Assembly (NCBI GenBank): GCA_963697965.1
Contig: OY969108.1
Span: 682,001 to 746,000, forward strand
Direction: 5' to 3'
Source: JAPLJC01 sp963697965
GTDB lineage: Bacteria > Desulfobacterota > Desulfobaccia > Desulfobaccales > 0-14-0-80-60-11
Length of the DNA: 64,000 nt
How positions within the stretch are numbered: the stretch's first letter is position 1; every line of letters starts with the position of its first letter. This document shows, piece by piece, positions 17,573 through 25,998 of this stretch. A program made the translations under genes and the position numbers. A model generated the notes under the pieces. It was not told where the DNA came from. It saw nothing but the letters and a program-made list of their open reading frames with translations, and ran no database searches.

Positions 17573-17869
17573 ATGACGGCTTTGGTGGGCGGACTGGTTG
17601 CGGTGGCTTTGGGATTGATCGGCCTTGGGTTGTGGTGGCATCATTTCTTTGACCTATTGAAAGGAGGCATCCCCCTCTTGCTCCTTTTGGGCGGCGCCCT
17701 GGCCGTCTATCTGGGTTTTGAGGAGACCAAGGATAAGTTTTTCAAGAAGGGCGAGAACCCGACTTACGAACCTCCCAAGATGAACGAGGCCGAAGTGGAG
17801 CAATATAAAGCGGAAGTGGAACGCTTGAAGTCCGAGGTCGAAGAACTCAAGGAAAAGAAGAAGAAATAG
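17573..17869 (+). CDS. Small membrane protein with C-terminal coiled coil
   Basis: 98 residues. The ATG follows AAGGAGG with six-base spacing; a longer upstream frame lacks such a site. Two adjacent hydrophobic helices (TALVGGLVAVALGLIGLGLWW and GGIPLLLLLGGALAVYLGF) form a hairpin or pair of membrane segments. A charged linker (EETKDKFFKKGENPTYEPP) leads to a heptad-patterned helix (EAEVEQYKAEVERLKSEVEELKEKKKK). It looks like a membrane-anchored scaffold or oligomerisation protein; no family is recognised. It is divergent from the J-protein gene and is followed by a terminator-like hairpin. Confidence 0.75.
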   Translation: MTALVGGLVAVALGLIGLGLWWHHFFDLLKGGIPLLLLLGGALAVYLGFEETKDKFFKKGENPTYEPPKMNEAEVEQYKAEVERLKSEVEELKEKKKK

Positions 17870-17903
17870 AGGCCGTCCACTTAGCGGCGGCTTTCTAAGA
17901 GGC

Positions 17904-17933
17904 GGGGGCAGGTCTGGAAGCCGGCCCCCTTTT
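17904..17933 (+). terminator. Probable Rho-independent terminator
   Basis: GGGGGC (17904-17909) pairs with GCCCCC (17924-17929) around a 14-base loop and is followed by TTTT. It lies 35 bases after the small membrane protein gene. The T run is short. Confidence 0.5.
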
Positions 17934-17996
17934 GGGTATATTATTTTCGCTCCACCCGCCCCCCCAAGGGAGGCGCCTGGGGGGAGAGGCTAGCCG

Positions 17997-19007
17997 CTAT
18001 CCTGCGATCTCCCCGGAAGTCACCCGGATCACTTCCCCTGAATCCGTCTCCAGCAGCAATGCCCCGTCCGGGGCCACCTCCAGGGCCAGGCCATGGATGG
18101 TCAGCGGCCCCTGGCGCACTGTGACCCGCTGCCCCAAGGTCACCGTCAGGCTGCGCCATTCCTCGAGAATCCCGGGAAAATCCCGGGCCAAAAAGCGTTC
18201 GTAAAGATCCTCAAACTCCTCCAGCCAGGCCTTAAGGATCGCCAGCCGGGAATTTATCGGCAAGGGCCGCCCGAGTCCCAGGGCCAGGGAAGTGGCTGTG
18301 GCGGCCAGCTCTTCCGGAAAGGCCCGGGTGTCGACATTGAGCCCCAGGCCCACCACCAGGTGCCGAATCTGCTCGCTTTCAGTTTCCATCTCCGTGAGGA
18401 TGCCCCCCAGTTTCTTGCCCCCCAGCAGCAGGTCGTTGGGCCATTTGATACCCGGGACCACCCCGGTGACCCGTTTAAGGGCCCGGGCCACCGCTACCGC
18501 GGTAGTCAGGGTGATTTGGGGCATCTCCGTGGGTGGCAGCGGCGGTCTGAGGAGCAAGGAGACATAGAGTCCCGTCCCGGGAGGGGAATTCCACTGGCGT
18601 CCCAGTCGGCCCCGCCCGCGGCTTTGGGCTTCCGCCACCACCAGGGTGCCTTCCGGGGCGCCTCGGGCCGCCAATTCCTTGGCCAGATCGTTGGTGGAGG
18701 CTACCTCTTCGAAGTGGTGCACCGGTCCGCACAGGCGCCTGGCCTTAAGCCCCGGGAGAATCTCTTCCGGCAGTAACTTGTCGGTGGCCGCCAGCAGGCG
18801 GTAGCCCCGGCGGGGGGAGCCTGCGATGGCATAGCCCCGGGCCTTGAGGCGGTTGATGCGCTTCCAGACCGCGGCTCTGCTTAACCCCAGCCGGGCCGCC
18901 AGGACCTCTCCCGAGACAGGCTCAAGAGCGAGACGCAGGGCCTGCAACACCACGGCCAGGGGACCCTCCGGGCCTCCGCCTGGTTCTTTATGGCTATTGG
19001 ACTTCAT
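17997..19007 (-). CDS. birA: Biotin-protein ligase / biotin operon repressor BirA
   Basis: A 336-residue bifunctional BirA. An N-terminal winged helix (about residues 15-75; LAARLGLSRAAVWKRINRLKARGYAI) binds DNA. The central catalytic domain has the biotinyl-AMP loop QSRGRGRLGRQWNSPPGTGL, the biotin-contacting GIKWPNDLLLGGKKLGGIL, and GLGLNVD. A C-terminal SH3-like domain (about 285-335) includes LGQRVTVRQG. It activates biotin and attaches it to carboxylase subunits, and probably represses biotin genes. No bio genes are in the window. No strong ribosome site precedes the ATG. Confidence 0.95.
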   Translation of the reverse strand: MKSNSHKEPGGGPEGPLAVVLQALRLALEPVSGEVLAARLGLSRAAVWKRINRLKARGYAIAGSPRRGYRLLAATDKLLPEEILPGLKARRLCGPVHHFEEVASTNDLAKELAARGAPEGTLVVAEAQSRGRGRLGRQWNSPPGTGLYVSLLLRPPLPPTEMPQITLTTAVAVARALKRVTGVVPGIKWPNDLLLGGKKLGGILTEMETESEQIRHLVVGLGLNVDTRAFPEELAATATSLALGLGRPLPINSRLAILKAWLEEFEDLYERFLARDFPGILEEWRSLTVTLGQRVTVRQGPLTIHGLALEVAPDGALLLETDSGEVIRVTSGEIAG

Positions 19008-19039
19008 TGGGGAATAGGTGAAAGCAGTTCCTGCCTACG

Positions 19040-19378
19040 TCATGCCACCCCTGATTTTTGGAAGGCACCCCTGGGATGGTTCCAGACCCCGGTTCCCGGG
19101 AGTGGCCCAGGCTCACCTCGTCGCCGGTCCTGAATCTGGTGTTTGAGAGAATTGTTATAGACCGCGGCGCCCAGAAGGCCGCCCACCACCAATCCCACCA
19201 CCGCAGCGGTGAGGGTGGGCGACATCAGGAGGGCGACGCACATGCCGGTGAAGGCGTAGGCCAGGGGGATGTAAACTTGGGCCGGACTGCAGGCAGGGAT
19301 CAGGGCCAGGATGAGGCAAATGGCCAACAGCCTGCGCCCCCAATGAGTGGACCTGGTTCTCCGCCGATCGCCCATCAT
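19040..19378 (-). CDS. Small membrane protein with glycine-rich helix, unknown
   Basis: A 112-residue candidate. A basic N terminus (RRRTRSTHWGRR) precedes a hydrophobic segment ending in a lipobox-like LALIPACSP, then a second hydrophobic stretch (AYAFTGMCVALLM) and a Gly-rich helix (TAAVVGLVVGGLLGAAVY) like glycine-zipper motifs. GGGAAG lies a few bases before the start. It sits between birA and the UbiA-like gene on the same strand. No family is recognised; it could be a small lipoprotein. Confidence 0.45.
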   Translation of the reverse strand: MMGDRRRTRSTHWGRRLLAICLILALIPACSPAQVYIPLAYAFTGMCVALLMSPTLTAAVVGLVVGGLLGAAVYNNSLKHQIQDRRRGEPGPLPGTGVWNHPRGAFQKSGVA

Positions 19379-19481
19379 TCACTTCCCACGCGCTCGATCC
19401 GGCCTCCGGCCCCTAGTCCAGGCTTTCCCCCGGCGGCGCCCTCTCCCTACCGGAAACCAAAAACCGGAAACTGTCTTTTCA

Positions 19482-20396
19482 TTACAACCGCTGCCACAAC
19501 ATCAGGTTAAAAACCGCACCCATCCCCAGGTGCAAGGCCAGGCTGAGACGGCACAACCACCGCAGCCGGCTCTCCACCCGGTAAGCCCGCCGTTTGAGCA
19601 TCTCCTGGTTGACTGCCGCCAGGAGCAGCAAGGGCCAAAGAGCGGCCCGCCAGGGCAGGGGCGAGGCCGGGAAGAAGAAAATGGCCAGCAGCCCCAGGAT
19701 GACCAGCAGGTTGCCGGCGGTGTAGAGCAAGGCCGCCGGCACCGGCCCCAGGCGGGCCGCCAGGCCGGGAGCCGCCGCGGCCTCCCCCTGGGGAGCTTCT
19801 TGGTTTTTTGGGTCTACTTTGCCTACCCTTTCAGGGAAGCCATAGCCGAGAAAAAGATTAAATCCGGCCCAGGTGAGAGGCAGGCCATACAGCAGCACCT
19901 CGGTCACCAGATGGCCGCATTGCAGATAAAACCCGGCGGCCACCGGCAGCAGTCCAAAGCAGAGGGCGCCGGCGATTTCCCCCAGACCCCGCCGGTGCCA
20001 GCAGAGGGGCCGGGCAAAGGAAAAATACCCTCCCAAAATTCCCAAGGCTCCCAGGGGGATGGTCAAATCGCCGGTACGGTAGCAGAACTGGAGGAGCAGC
20101 CCCAACAAGGCCGCCGTCCCCAAGCAGGCATAGGCCAAGCCCTGGGGCCCCCGGAAAAGGTCCAGCCGCCAGGCAGGATAGCGTCCACCCCCGGGGGCAA
20201 AGCTCTCCCGGCCGGCGAAGGCGGCCAGGACCAGAGCCACGATCCCCAGGGTTCCGGCCAGCAGCACCCCGGGGCGCAGGGGATATCCCGAAACCCCGGA
20301 GAGCAGGCTGCCGGCCCAGAAAGGCAGGCAGGCTGCCACCAGCATTGGCAGGGGCGCAAGCGCCGCTCCGGCGATGGGTCCAGTCCTGGCAACCAT
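19482..20396 (-). CDS. UbiA-like polytopic membrane protein without Asp-rich motifs
   Basis: 304 residues with about eight or nine helices. Layout and phrases such as LLYGLPLTWAGFNLFLGYGFPERVGKVD resemble MenA/UbiA prenyltransferases (compare the family pattern NxFPDxxxDxxxGKRTL). The two Asp-rich Mg-diphosphate motifs are not conserved: the first is AGRESFAPGGGRYPAW where NDxxDxxxD is expected, and the second has only one acidic residue. It is therefore either a catalytically dead or repurposed UbiA relative, or an unrelated membrane protein with chance resemblance. No quinone biosynthesis genes are adjacent. Confidence 0.5.
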   Translation of the reverse strand: MVARTGPIAGAALAPLPMLVAACLPFWAGSLLSGVSGYPLRPGVLLAGTLGIVALVLAAFAGRESFAPGGGRYPAWRLDLFRGPQGLAYACLGTAALLGLLLQFCYRTGDLTIPLGALGILGGYFSFARPLCWHRRGLGEIAGALCFGLLPVAAGFYLQCGHLVTEVLLYGLPLTWAGFNLFLGYGFPERVGKVDPKNQEAPQGEAAAAPGLAARLGPVPAALLYTAGNLLVILGLLAIFFFPASPLPWRAALWPLLLLAAVNQEMLKRRAYRVESRLRWLCRLSLALHLGMGAVFNLMLWQRL

Positions 20397-20589
20397 TTTA
20401 AATGATGTATCCAGCCTTCCCTATTTATGTCATAACTTCCGGAAAGGTCAAGGTAATTGCGGTAAGATAGGTTCCCGGGCCACCGGGCACGGGGGAGGAC
20501 TGCGGGCGGCCTCTAGATCGAGCGGCGGCCGGTGGACACCGGTGGCAAAGTTATTATCTTAATTGGAAGAAAATCTGAGGAGGCTTACC

Positions 20590-21054
20590 GTGCTTCTTTA
20601 TCTGGTGCAGCATGCCGAAGCAGCGAGCGAGGCGGAAGATGCGACGAGGGACCTTACGCAAAAGGGCCGCATGGACATTGAAAGTGTGGCGCACCACTTA
20701 AAAAGGCTTAATTTACAGGTCAGTCAGATATTTCATAGCGGCAAGACCAGGGCCAAAAGCACCGCCCGGGTCCTGGCCAGGCATTTACAGCCGCAGGCCG
20801 GCATCTCGGAAGCCCGGGGGCTGGCGCCTTTGGATGATCCTGAGATCTGGGCCGACCGGATCGCCCAACTGGATGAGGATACCCTGTTGGTGGGACATCT
20901 CCCCCATCTGGCCAATTTGGCCGCCCTGCTCCTAACCGGGGACAAAGAGATCGGGGTAATAAACTTCCAAATGGGCGGCGCGGTCTGCTTGAGGCGAATG
21001 GATTCCCTCCGTTGGGCGGTCGATTGGATGGTCGTCCCGAAAACCATCCTTTAG
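20590..21054 (+). CDS. sixA: SixA-like phosphohistidine phosphatase
   Basis: A 154-residue histidine phosphatase. It starts at GTG 20590 behind GAGGAGG, which places the catalytic motif right at the N terminus (MLLYLVQHAEA), as in SixA. The usual RH dyad reads QH here. Further features are DLTQKGR, the SGKTRAKSTA segment and the second catalytic His in LLVGHLPHLANLA. SixA removes phosphate from phosphohistidine in phosphorelay or PTS proteins. A longer frame starting at 20563 lacks a ribosome site. The gene ends nine bases before an integrase remnant. Confidence 0.85.
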   Translation: MLLYLVQHAEAASEAEDATRDLTQKGRMDIESVAHHLKRLNLQVSQIFHSGKTRAKSTARVLARHLQPQAGISEARGLAPLDDPEIWADRIAQLDEDTLLVGHLPHLANLAALLLTGDKEIGVINFQMGGAVCLRRMDSLRWAVDWMVVPKTIL

Positions 21055-21062
21055 CCTCTGGG

Positions 21063-21319
21063 GTGCCAGTGTTTACTTGCCAGGGCAAATCTGTGGAGGC
21101 AGTGCGACGAAGTTTCGCCATGGCCAGTAAGAAGGCAGGGATTGAGGATTTCAATTTTCACGACTTGAGACACACGGCCATAAATAATTGGCGGGTCCAG
21201 GGCCTTGGCTATTTCAAGATCATAGCGGGCAGCGGCCATAAAACCATGAGTGTTTTAAGCGGTACAATACCGTGAGCAAGGATGAATTGAAAGCGCTGGT
21301 GAACGGAAAATCGGATTAG
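21063..21319 (+). pseudogene. Tyrosine recombinase C-terminal remnant, frameshifted
   Basis: Reads VPVFTCQGKSVEAVRRSF, then NFHDLRHTAINNWRVQG and SGHKTMSVL, which cover the RHxx(R)...GH catalytic box of phage-type integrases. After SVL the frame fails: deleting one T in the run near 21253-21256 restores KRYNTVSKDELKALVNGKSD and the stop at 21317-21319. The N-terminal and central domains are absent, and the catalytic Tyr (KRY) is reachable only through the frameshift. It points toward tRNA-Arg from its 3' side. Confidence 0.8.
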
Positions 21320-21345
21320 ATATTCACCTATATATTCACTAAGCC

Positions 21346-21377
21346 TAAAAAGAGGGGTTGCCAAAATCGGCAGCCCC
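21346..21377 (-). terminator. Terminator of the tRNA-Arg gene
   Basis: On the minus strand GGGGCTGCC pairs with GGCAACCCC (one G-T pair) around a six-base loop, followed by TCTTTTT. It lies ten bases after the encoded CCA end of tRNA-Arg. Confidence 0.8.
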
Positions 21378-21387
21378 TTGTTATTAC

Positions 21388-21463
21388 TGGCGCGCCTGGC
21401 AGGATTCGAACCTGCGACCCACGGATTAGAAGTCCGTTGCTCTATCCTCTGAGCTACAGGCGC
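21388..21463 (-). tRNA. tRNA-Arg (anticodon TCT)
   Basis: A 76-base cloverleaf including encoded CCA. The acceptor stem GCGCCTG pairs with CAGGCGC; the D arm contains TAGCTCAGAGGATAGAGCA; the anticodon loop is CTTCTAA; the T arm has GGTTCGAATCC. Discriminator base G. Integrase remnants lie on both sides. Confidence 0.97.
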
Positions 21464-21474
21464 AGCTTAGGTTT

Positions 21475-21624
21475 TTAGGTATCCATCTGACCCTGGTGTC
21501 TATATCGCTTGAAAACGCTCATGGTCTTGTGGCCTGTGGCCGCCATTATACGAAAGTAGGCGTGGCCCTGCAATCGCCAGTTGTTAATGGCGGTGTGTTT
21601 CAAGTCGTGAAAGGTAAAGTCCTA
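21475..21624 (-). pseudogene. Second tyrosine recombinase C-terminal remnant
   Basis: The minus strand reads DFTFHDLKHTAINNWRLQG, then AYFRIMAATGHKTMSVFKRY and a short tail to TAA. It is closely similar to the remnant at 21063-21319 but on the other strand and with the catalytic Tyr in frame. The Arg of the RH motif is Lys here (DLKH). Codons just upstream contain a TAG, and nothing of the N-terminal or central domains is left. It ends 11 bases from the 5' end of tRNA-Arg. Confidence 0.75.
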
Positions 21625-21866
21625 TCCTTTTCTGAAGGAAGAATTCCAAGGCGTGAAGGACCTGCAGGCGGCAAGCAGGGACACCAGCGGAATTCTTTAC
21701 TGTGGCACGCGAGCCGTGGGAACCAGACAGTGCGCGCTTGCTGATCTTGGCCCCCACGAACTGTATATATAAACATCGATTATTTTCATCTCATGTTACC
21801 GGGAAGCTTTTTCGAAATCGCCCCAGTGGCCCAGGACAGAGGCGTTATCCTGCTTAGCTGATCCTC

Positions 21867-23516
21867 TTAACCGGATTTCCGCAGGGACGTGAACAGATTG
21901 TTAAGAGGATGCACTTTGAGGAAGTAGGTGCCTTGAGGAAAAAAAATGGCTTCCAGGAGCACCCCGGAGACCCGAGGGCTGTCCTGGTCGAAAAGAAAAT
22001 TCCCCAAGGAAAAGATCCGGCAGGACTTCAGGGTCCCCTCCAAGCGTCCGGCTCGGTGGGAATGGCAGCCGATCACGACTTCCACCCCCTTTTCTTCCAG
22101 GAGAGCGGCCAGGGCTTGCTCCCGGGGGCTTGCTGCGTCGGCAAATTCCCGGCCCCAATGGATCAAGGCGAATATGGGTTTGTCTCTCTTCAAACCGTCC
22201 AGGCCTTTCAGGTCTTGCCGGGTGAGCCGATCGATCTTCTCGGCGCTCTGATTATCCACATCGGTAAAACCGGCCAGGTTAAAGGCGCCGAGGTCCAGGA
22301 CCCGGCGGTTTTCCAGACAGGCAAAGCCTTCCTCGGCCAGATGCCGGTGCATGGCCCGGTAGGCGTCCTCTCCCAGGTCAAAGCTGTGGTTGTTGGCCAG
22401 GCTCACGGCCCGGACGTGGAGTTCCCTTAACAGGGGCAGGGTCAGGGCGTTCTCCATGCACAGGGTATAAGGAGCGGACGCCTCCGGGCACTGCTCTGTA
22501 AGCACCCCTTCCAGGTTGAGGATCAAGGGTCGGCCCCCGGTAATCTTAAGAATTTGCTTGACCAGGGCTTCCCGGCTCTCCGGGGTCACCAGTCTGGCCG
22601 CCACCTGACGTCCGCAAAAGGTGTCCCCTCCGAAGAAGTAGGATTGGCCCCCATCTACAGGCAAGGGCTCAGCGCTGTAAAGCTGGACGATATAGCTGGT
22701 TGTTTGCTTTACCGGCTCAGTCGTATATTCCTGGGAATTGCGGTTGGCGATGACCGTGGGCCCGGCCCCAAAGACCTGCCGCTGCAGAAGTAGTTGCAGA
22801 TACTGGCAACCAAGGGAGTCGATGTGGTCCGGTTGCCTGAGGCTCAGCACCTCCCGCGGGTCGCCGCCGCTCAGGACCCGCAGGGTTTCCTGGTCCCGGC
22901 GCCGGGCCTCGGGGGCGGTGAGGTAATGCGAAAAATCCGTGCTCTGCACCAGCAGCGTCTCCGGGGTAAGGAGGGGAGCCAGGGTGCGGGCCAGAGAGTC
23001 CCATTCCGCCGGCCGGCTGTTGTAGCGGATGGCAATGGGGACAATCAAGGCCCCGGGGCAATAATGGGCGATAAAGGGCAGGAGTGCCTGGACCCCGTGC
23101 TCATGGGAAAAGAGGGAGGACTCGGTCACCAGGGGGTTGGCCAGCAGGCGGTTAACCGCTGGGCGGTCGGTGGCGAGGCGTCCCAAGGAGGTTTCAAAGT
23201 CTCTCCGGGTAACGGCGAAGGGGCTCTGGCTGCGGGAGAAATGGTCCGGACTGAGGATGATAATCCGACGGTAATGCTGGCCCTGAACCCGGGCGAAGGC
23301 CCCGGCCATGAGGTCCGCGGCCAGGAGGTGATGGGGAACGGTGAGGCCGCTGATTTTCTGGGGTAAAGGTTTGACCCGGCATTGGCCGATGGCGGCCAGA
23401 AACAGCTCCGGGTCGGGGAAAAGAGGCGCAAAAGCCTCTTGCCCCGGGGACCGATCCGTGCCGGAACAAGAGGCGACCAGCAGCATGATCAGCGCGATCA
23501 AGGCGAGTTGGCGCAT
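21867..23516 (-). CDS. MEMO-CapA fusion lipoprotein
   Basis: 549 residues. A lipoprotein signal (MRQLALIALIMLLVASCSG) is followed by a MEMO/AmmeMemoRadiSam-B-like domain (about residues 50-290) with VPHHLLAADLMAGAF, IIILSPDHFSRS, SLFSHEHGVQALLPF and STDFSHYL, which carry the His/Asp cluster of that fold. The C-terminal half (about 300-540) is a CapA/PgsA-type metallophosphatase-like domain: FGGDTFCGR, LNLEGVLT, SLANNHSFDLGE, FALIHWGREF, VVIGCHSHRAG and FSLGNFLFDQ. Attachment to a lipid anchor implies periplasmic action, perhaps on cell-surface polymer. It starts directly after the stop of the DUF3160 gene, so the two form an operon. Confidence 0.85.
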   Translation of the reverse strand: MRQLALIALIMLLVASCSGTDRSPGQEAFAPLFPDPELFLAAIGQCRVKPLPQKISGLTVPHHLLAADLMAGAFARVQGQHYRRIIILSPDHFSRSQSPFAVTRRDFETSLGRLATDRPAVNRLLANPLVTESSLFSHEHGVQALLPFIAHYCPGALIVPIAIRYNSRPAEWDSLARTLAPLLTPETLLVQSTDFSHYLTAPEARRRDQETLRVLSGGDPREVLSLRQPDHIDSLGCQYLQLLLQRQVFGAGPTVIANRNSQEYTTEPVKQTTSYIVQLYSAEPLPVDGGQSYFFGGDTFCGRQVAARLVTPESREALVKQILKITGGRPLILNLEGVLTEQCPEASAPYTLCMENALTLPLLRELHVRAVSLANNHSFDLGEDAYRAMHRHLAEEGFACLENRRVLDLGAFNLAGFTDVDNQSAEKIDRLTRQDLKGLDGLKRDKPIFALIHWGREFADAASPREQALAALLEEKGVEVVIGCHSHRAGRLEGTLKSCRIFSLGNFLFDQDSPRVSGVLLEAIFFPQGTYFLKVHPLNNLFTSLRKSG

Positions 23517-25904
23517 CTAGTTAATCAGCAGGCTGCGATACCAGAAGTTCTTCTCTGGCAGAACGCCGCGGTGTTCGTATACCTGGCCCTGCCAATCGGC
23601 GTCGGTGTAACGGGTGGTCAGAGGCCCGGTGAATTCGTAATGGTTGTAGGCCACGCCCACGGCCAGGCGCACGGTGCCCTCATTGCCCACCAGGACCAGC
23701 ATGACGTATGGCTCGCCGGTGGCTTCATATTGGACCTGCCCCTGCCCGGCGTCAGTATGCACGTCGGCGATCAGGCCGGCGCGCATATCCTTGTCCTCCA
23801 AGATTAGGCCGTTCTCTAATGGCGCGGCCATCTCCGAGAGCGAGTAGGTCCGCAGTTTTTCATATTCTTCCTCGGTTAAGGGGCCCCCCTGAAGCTCCTT
23901 GGCGGCCAGGGAGGCGTAGAAGGCTATCTGCTCTTTAAAGCGGTTCAGGCGGCCGAACTCCTCCAGTTCCCCTTTAAAAACCCCGTACTTCTTAAAGCCA
24001 GCTTCTACATAGGCCACCAATCGCCCCAGGGTTTCCCAAAAAGGCAGGTTGGGTTCCACAAACCCTCTGGGTACCGGGGGCGGGGTGCCTTCCTCTCCCC
24101 CGCCGCCCATTTCGGCGTAATTTTGTTTGGCGTACAGCAGGGTGTCATGCTTGAGTTCGGTGTACGATCCCAGGAAGCTTTCCACTTGTTTGACCGGAAA
24201 GAGCCGGTCCTGCATGTAGAGCGGATAACCCCGGCCGTAGGAGGACGTCAGGGTGCCGAGCAGCTTCAACCAGGCGCCACTCATGGAACTGAACCATTCC
24301 GCGTCCTTGATCTTTTCCAGGTCCGCGGCCACCTGCTGCAGCCGGCCGTTGAATCCGGCTGTCTCCTCCGGAGAGAAAGGGGGGGAAAGGTTCTGGAGGT
24401 ACTGGTCCGCAAAGCCCAGGGCGGCCTTATCCCCCAGGGCTGCCGGGATAAAGAGAGCCGAGGGCATGGAGGGTAGCCGCACCGACGTCTTCTCCTGGCC
24501 GGCGGTCAGGTGGCTAAAGATCCAGGCGTCAAAGGTGAAGCGTTGCCCGAAGAGGCGGAAGCCTTTGGACGCGGCCAACAACTGCGCTTTGGTGGAGGCC
24601 AAAACTTCCGGGGCCACGACCACGTCGGAGAGAATCCGGGGACCCTGGAGTTCTCCCAAGTGCTGGGAAATTTTTGTTAGCGTGGCCGGGTCCAGGGTCT
24701 CTCCGGCGGCGAGCTTATCCGTGCCCAGGACCTTGACCAGGAAATTACGCCACTCGGGGTAGCTGATGTCCTCCGGCTGCCCGGCGAAAAAGCCGGTGAT
24801 CTCCATGAGCCTCTGCCAGTCTTTCAGGAGCGGCTGGCCAGGTGGGCCCGGGCTGGCCAGGAGGAGGGTCACCAAAAGGGCATCGCTGACGCCGTCATCC
24901 TTCAAGGGATAGCTATTTCTCCCCAGGTAGATCATGGCCCGGAAATAACTCCGCAGGACGGAACTCTTAACATAATGGCTGCGGGGAGTGAATTGGGTGT
25001 AATCGGCGTAACTACCTTTGGCGTACTGGCCATAAAGGGGAGAGGGCGCCACGTCCCGGCCGGCGTAAATCAAGCGCAATTCGGCGGCCATGCGGTTGAA
25101 CATCGGCTCGGAGAACTTGCCCTTGAACCCGTCCAGAATCTTGAGGCCGTTTTCCAGGGTGTCGCCGTCATCCGCCAGGGGCGCTTTGGGCGGCCATGGG
25201 GCGATTTCTTGCGATTCCTTGGGGTTGGGCCAGCGGGCATTCTCCAGGATGACCAGAGGAACGGTGAGCTGCGCGGCGATAAGCTCATAATGCCCCGCCA
25301 GAGGGCCGGAGGCCGTGGCCTTGTCCTCCAGGGCCTTGTCCTGGAGATTAGTCAAAAAGCGGCGCAGGGTTTCGGCCAGCTCCGTCTTTTCCAGATACTC
25401 CAGCGAATTTTCCAGATACTTGTGGAAGGCGTGCAGCATCACATCCGGATTGACGAAGTGGCAGTTCTCCGGCTTGCGGAGCATAGGGTCTTCATACCCG
25501 CTCAGATAGTCAAACATCCCCAGCATCTCATCATAATGAAATCCCATTCCCCCAAGTTCCACCTGCCCTTTGAAACGGGTGTCGCCTTTGGGAATGAGCA
25601 GGAACCGGTGCTCGTTCAAAAATCTTTTCTGCCCCGGGGTGAGCCGGACCCCCAAAAAGGCCGTGACCCGCCGAAAATTCAGCGCCCGGTCCAGGGTCAT
25701 AGCCTGTTCCTTTGAAGCGGGGGAGACGGATGCGGACAGCGAAGGTGGCAGGGCGCCAAAGGCCTCTAGTTCCAGGGCCGGCAATGACACGGTCGGCCCC
25801 GCCACCGGCGGGGTCTGCTTTTCGGAACTGCACGTGGCAATGCACATTACCGCCAGGAGCAGGGGGAGAAATTTGCCGATTCGAGACTTATCAGGAGCTT
25901 GCAT
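23517..25904 (-). CDS. DUF3160 domain lipoprotein
   Basis: 795 residues with a lipoprotein signal (FLPLLLAVMCIATCSSE) and a long all-helical exported domain typical of DUF3160 proteins. Typical phrases are FVNPDVMLHAFHKYLENSLEYLEKTEL, YFRAMIYLGRNSYPL, FRLFGQRFTFDAWIFSHLT, LPSALFIPAALGD-like MPSALFIPAALGDKAAL, and near the end MRAGLIADVHTDAGQG and the C-terminal GPLTTRYTDADW. The family function is not known. It is the first gene of a two-gene unit with the MEMO-CapA protein; zero bases separate stop and next start, which suggests the two surface proteins act together. Confidence 0.88.
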   Translation of the reverse strand: MQAPDKSRIGKFLPLLLAVMCIATCSSEKQTPPVAGPTVSLPALELEAFGALPPSLSASVSPASKEQAMTLDRALNFRRVTAFLGVRLTPGQKRFLNEHRFLLIPKGDTRFKGQVELGGMGFHYDEMLGMFDYLSGYEDPMLRKPENCHFVNPDVMLHAFHKYLENSLEYLEKTELAETLRRFLTNLQDKALEDKATASGPLAGHYELIAAQLTVPLVILENARWPNPKESQEIAPWPPKAPLADDGDTLENGLKILDGFKGKFSEPMFNRMAAELRLIYAGRDVAPSPLYGQYAKGSYADYTQFTPRSHYVKSSVLRSYFRAMIYLGRNSYPLKDDGVSDALLVTLLLASPGPPGQPLLKDWQRLMEITGFFAGQPEDISYPEWRNFLVKVLGTDKLAAGETLDPATLTKISQHLGELQGPRILSDVVVAPEVLASTKAQLLAASKGFRLFGQRFTFDAWIFSHLTAGQEKTSVRLPSMPSALFIPAALGDKAALGFADQYLQNLSPPFSPEETAGFNGRLQQVAADLEKIKDAEWFSSMSGAWLKLLGTLTSSYGRGYPLYMQDRLFPVKQVESFLGSYTELKHDTLLYAKQNYAEMGGGGEEGTPPPVPRGFVEPNLPFWETLGRLVAYVEAGFKKYGVFKGELEEFGRLNRFKEQIAFYASLAAKELQGGPLTEEEYEKLRTYSLSEMAAPLENGLILEDKDMRAGLIADVHTDAGQGQVQYEATGEPYVMLVLVGNEGTVRLAVGVAYNHYEFTGPLTTRYTDADWQGQVYEHRGVLPEKNFWYRSLLIN

Positions 25905-25998
25905 CGAGGCCCTCCCAGGCTCGGTAGTTGGCCCACAATAGCTCTGTAATAAATCCTTAATTTTACCTTTTAACTTTTGCCTTTATTGCCTGGCGCGG

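Noticed and set aside
21611..21772. Plus-strand open run reading EEFQGVKDLQAASRDTSG and on to a TAA
   Set aside because: Looks protein-like but has no start codon, overlaps an integrase remnant on the other strand at its 5' end, and matches no family I recognise; at most another gene fragment.
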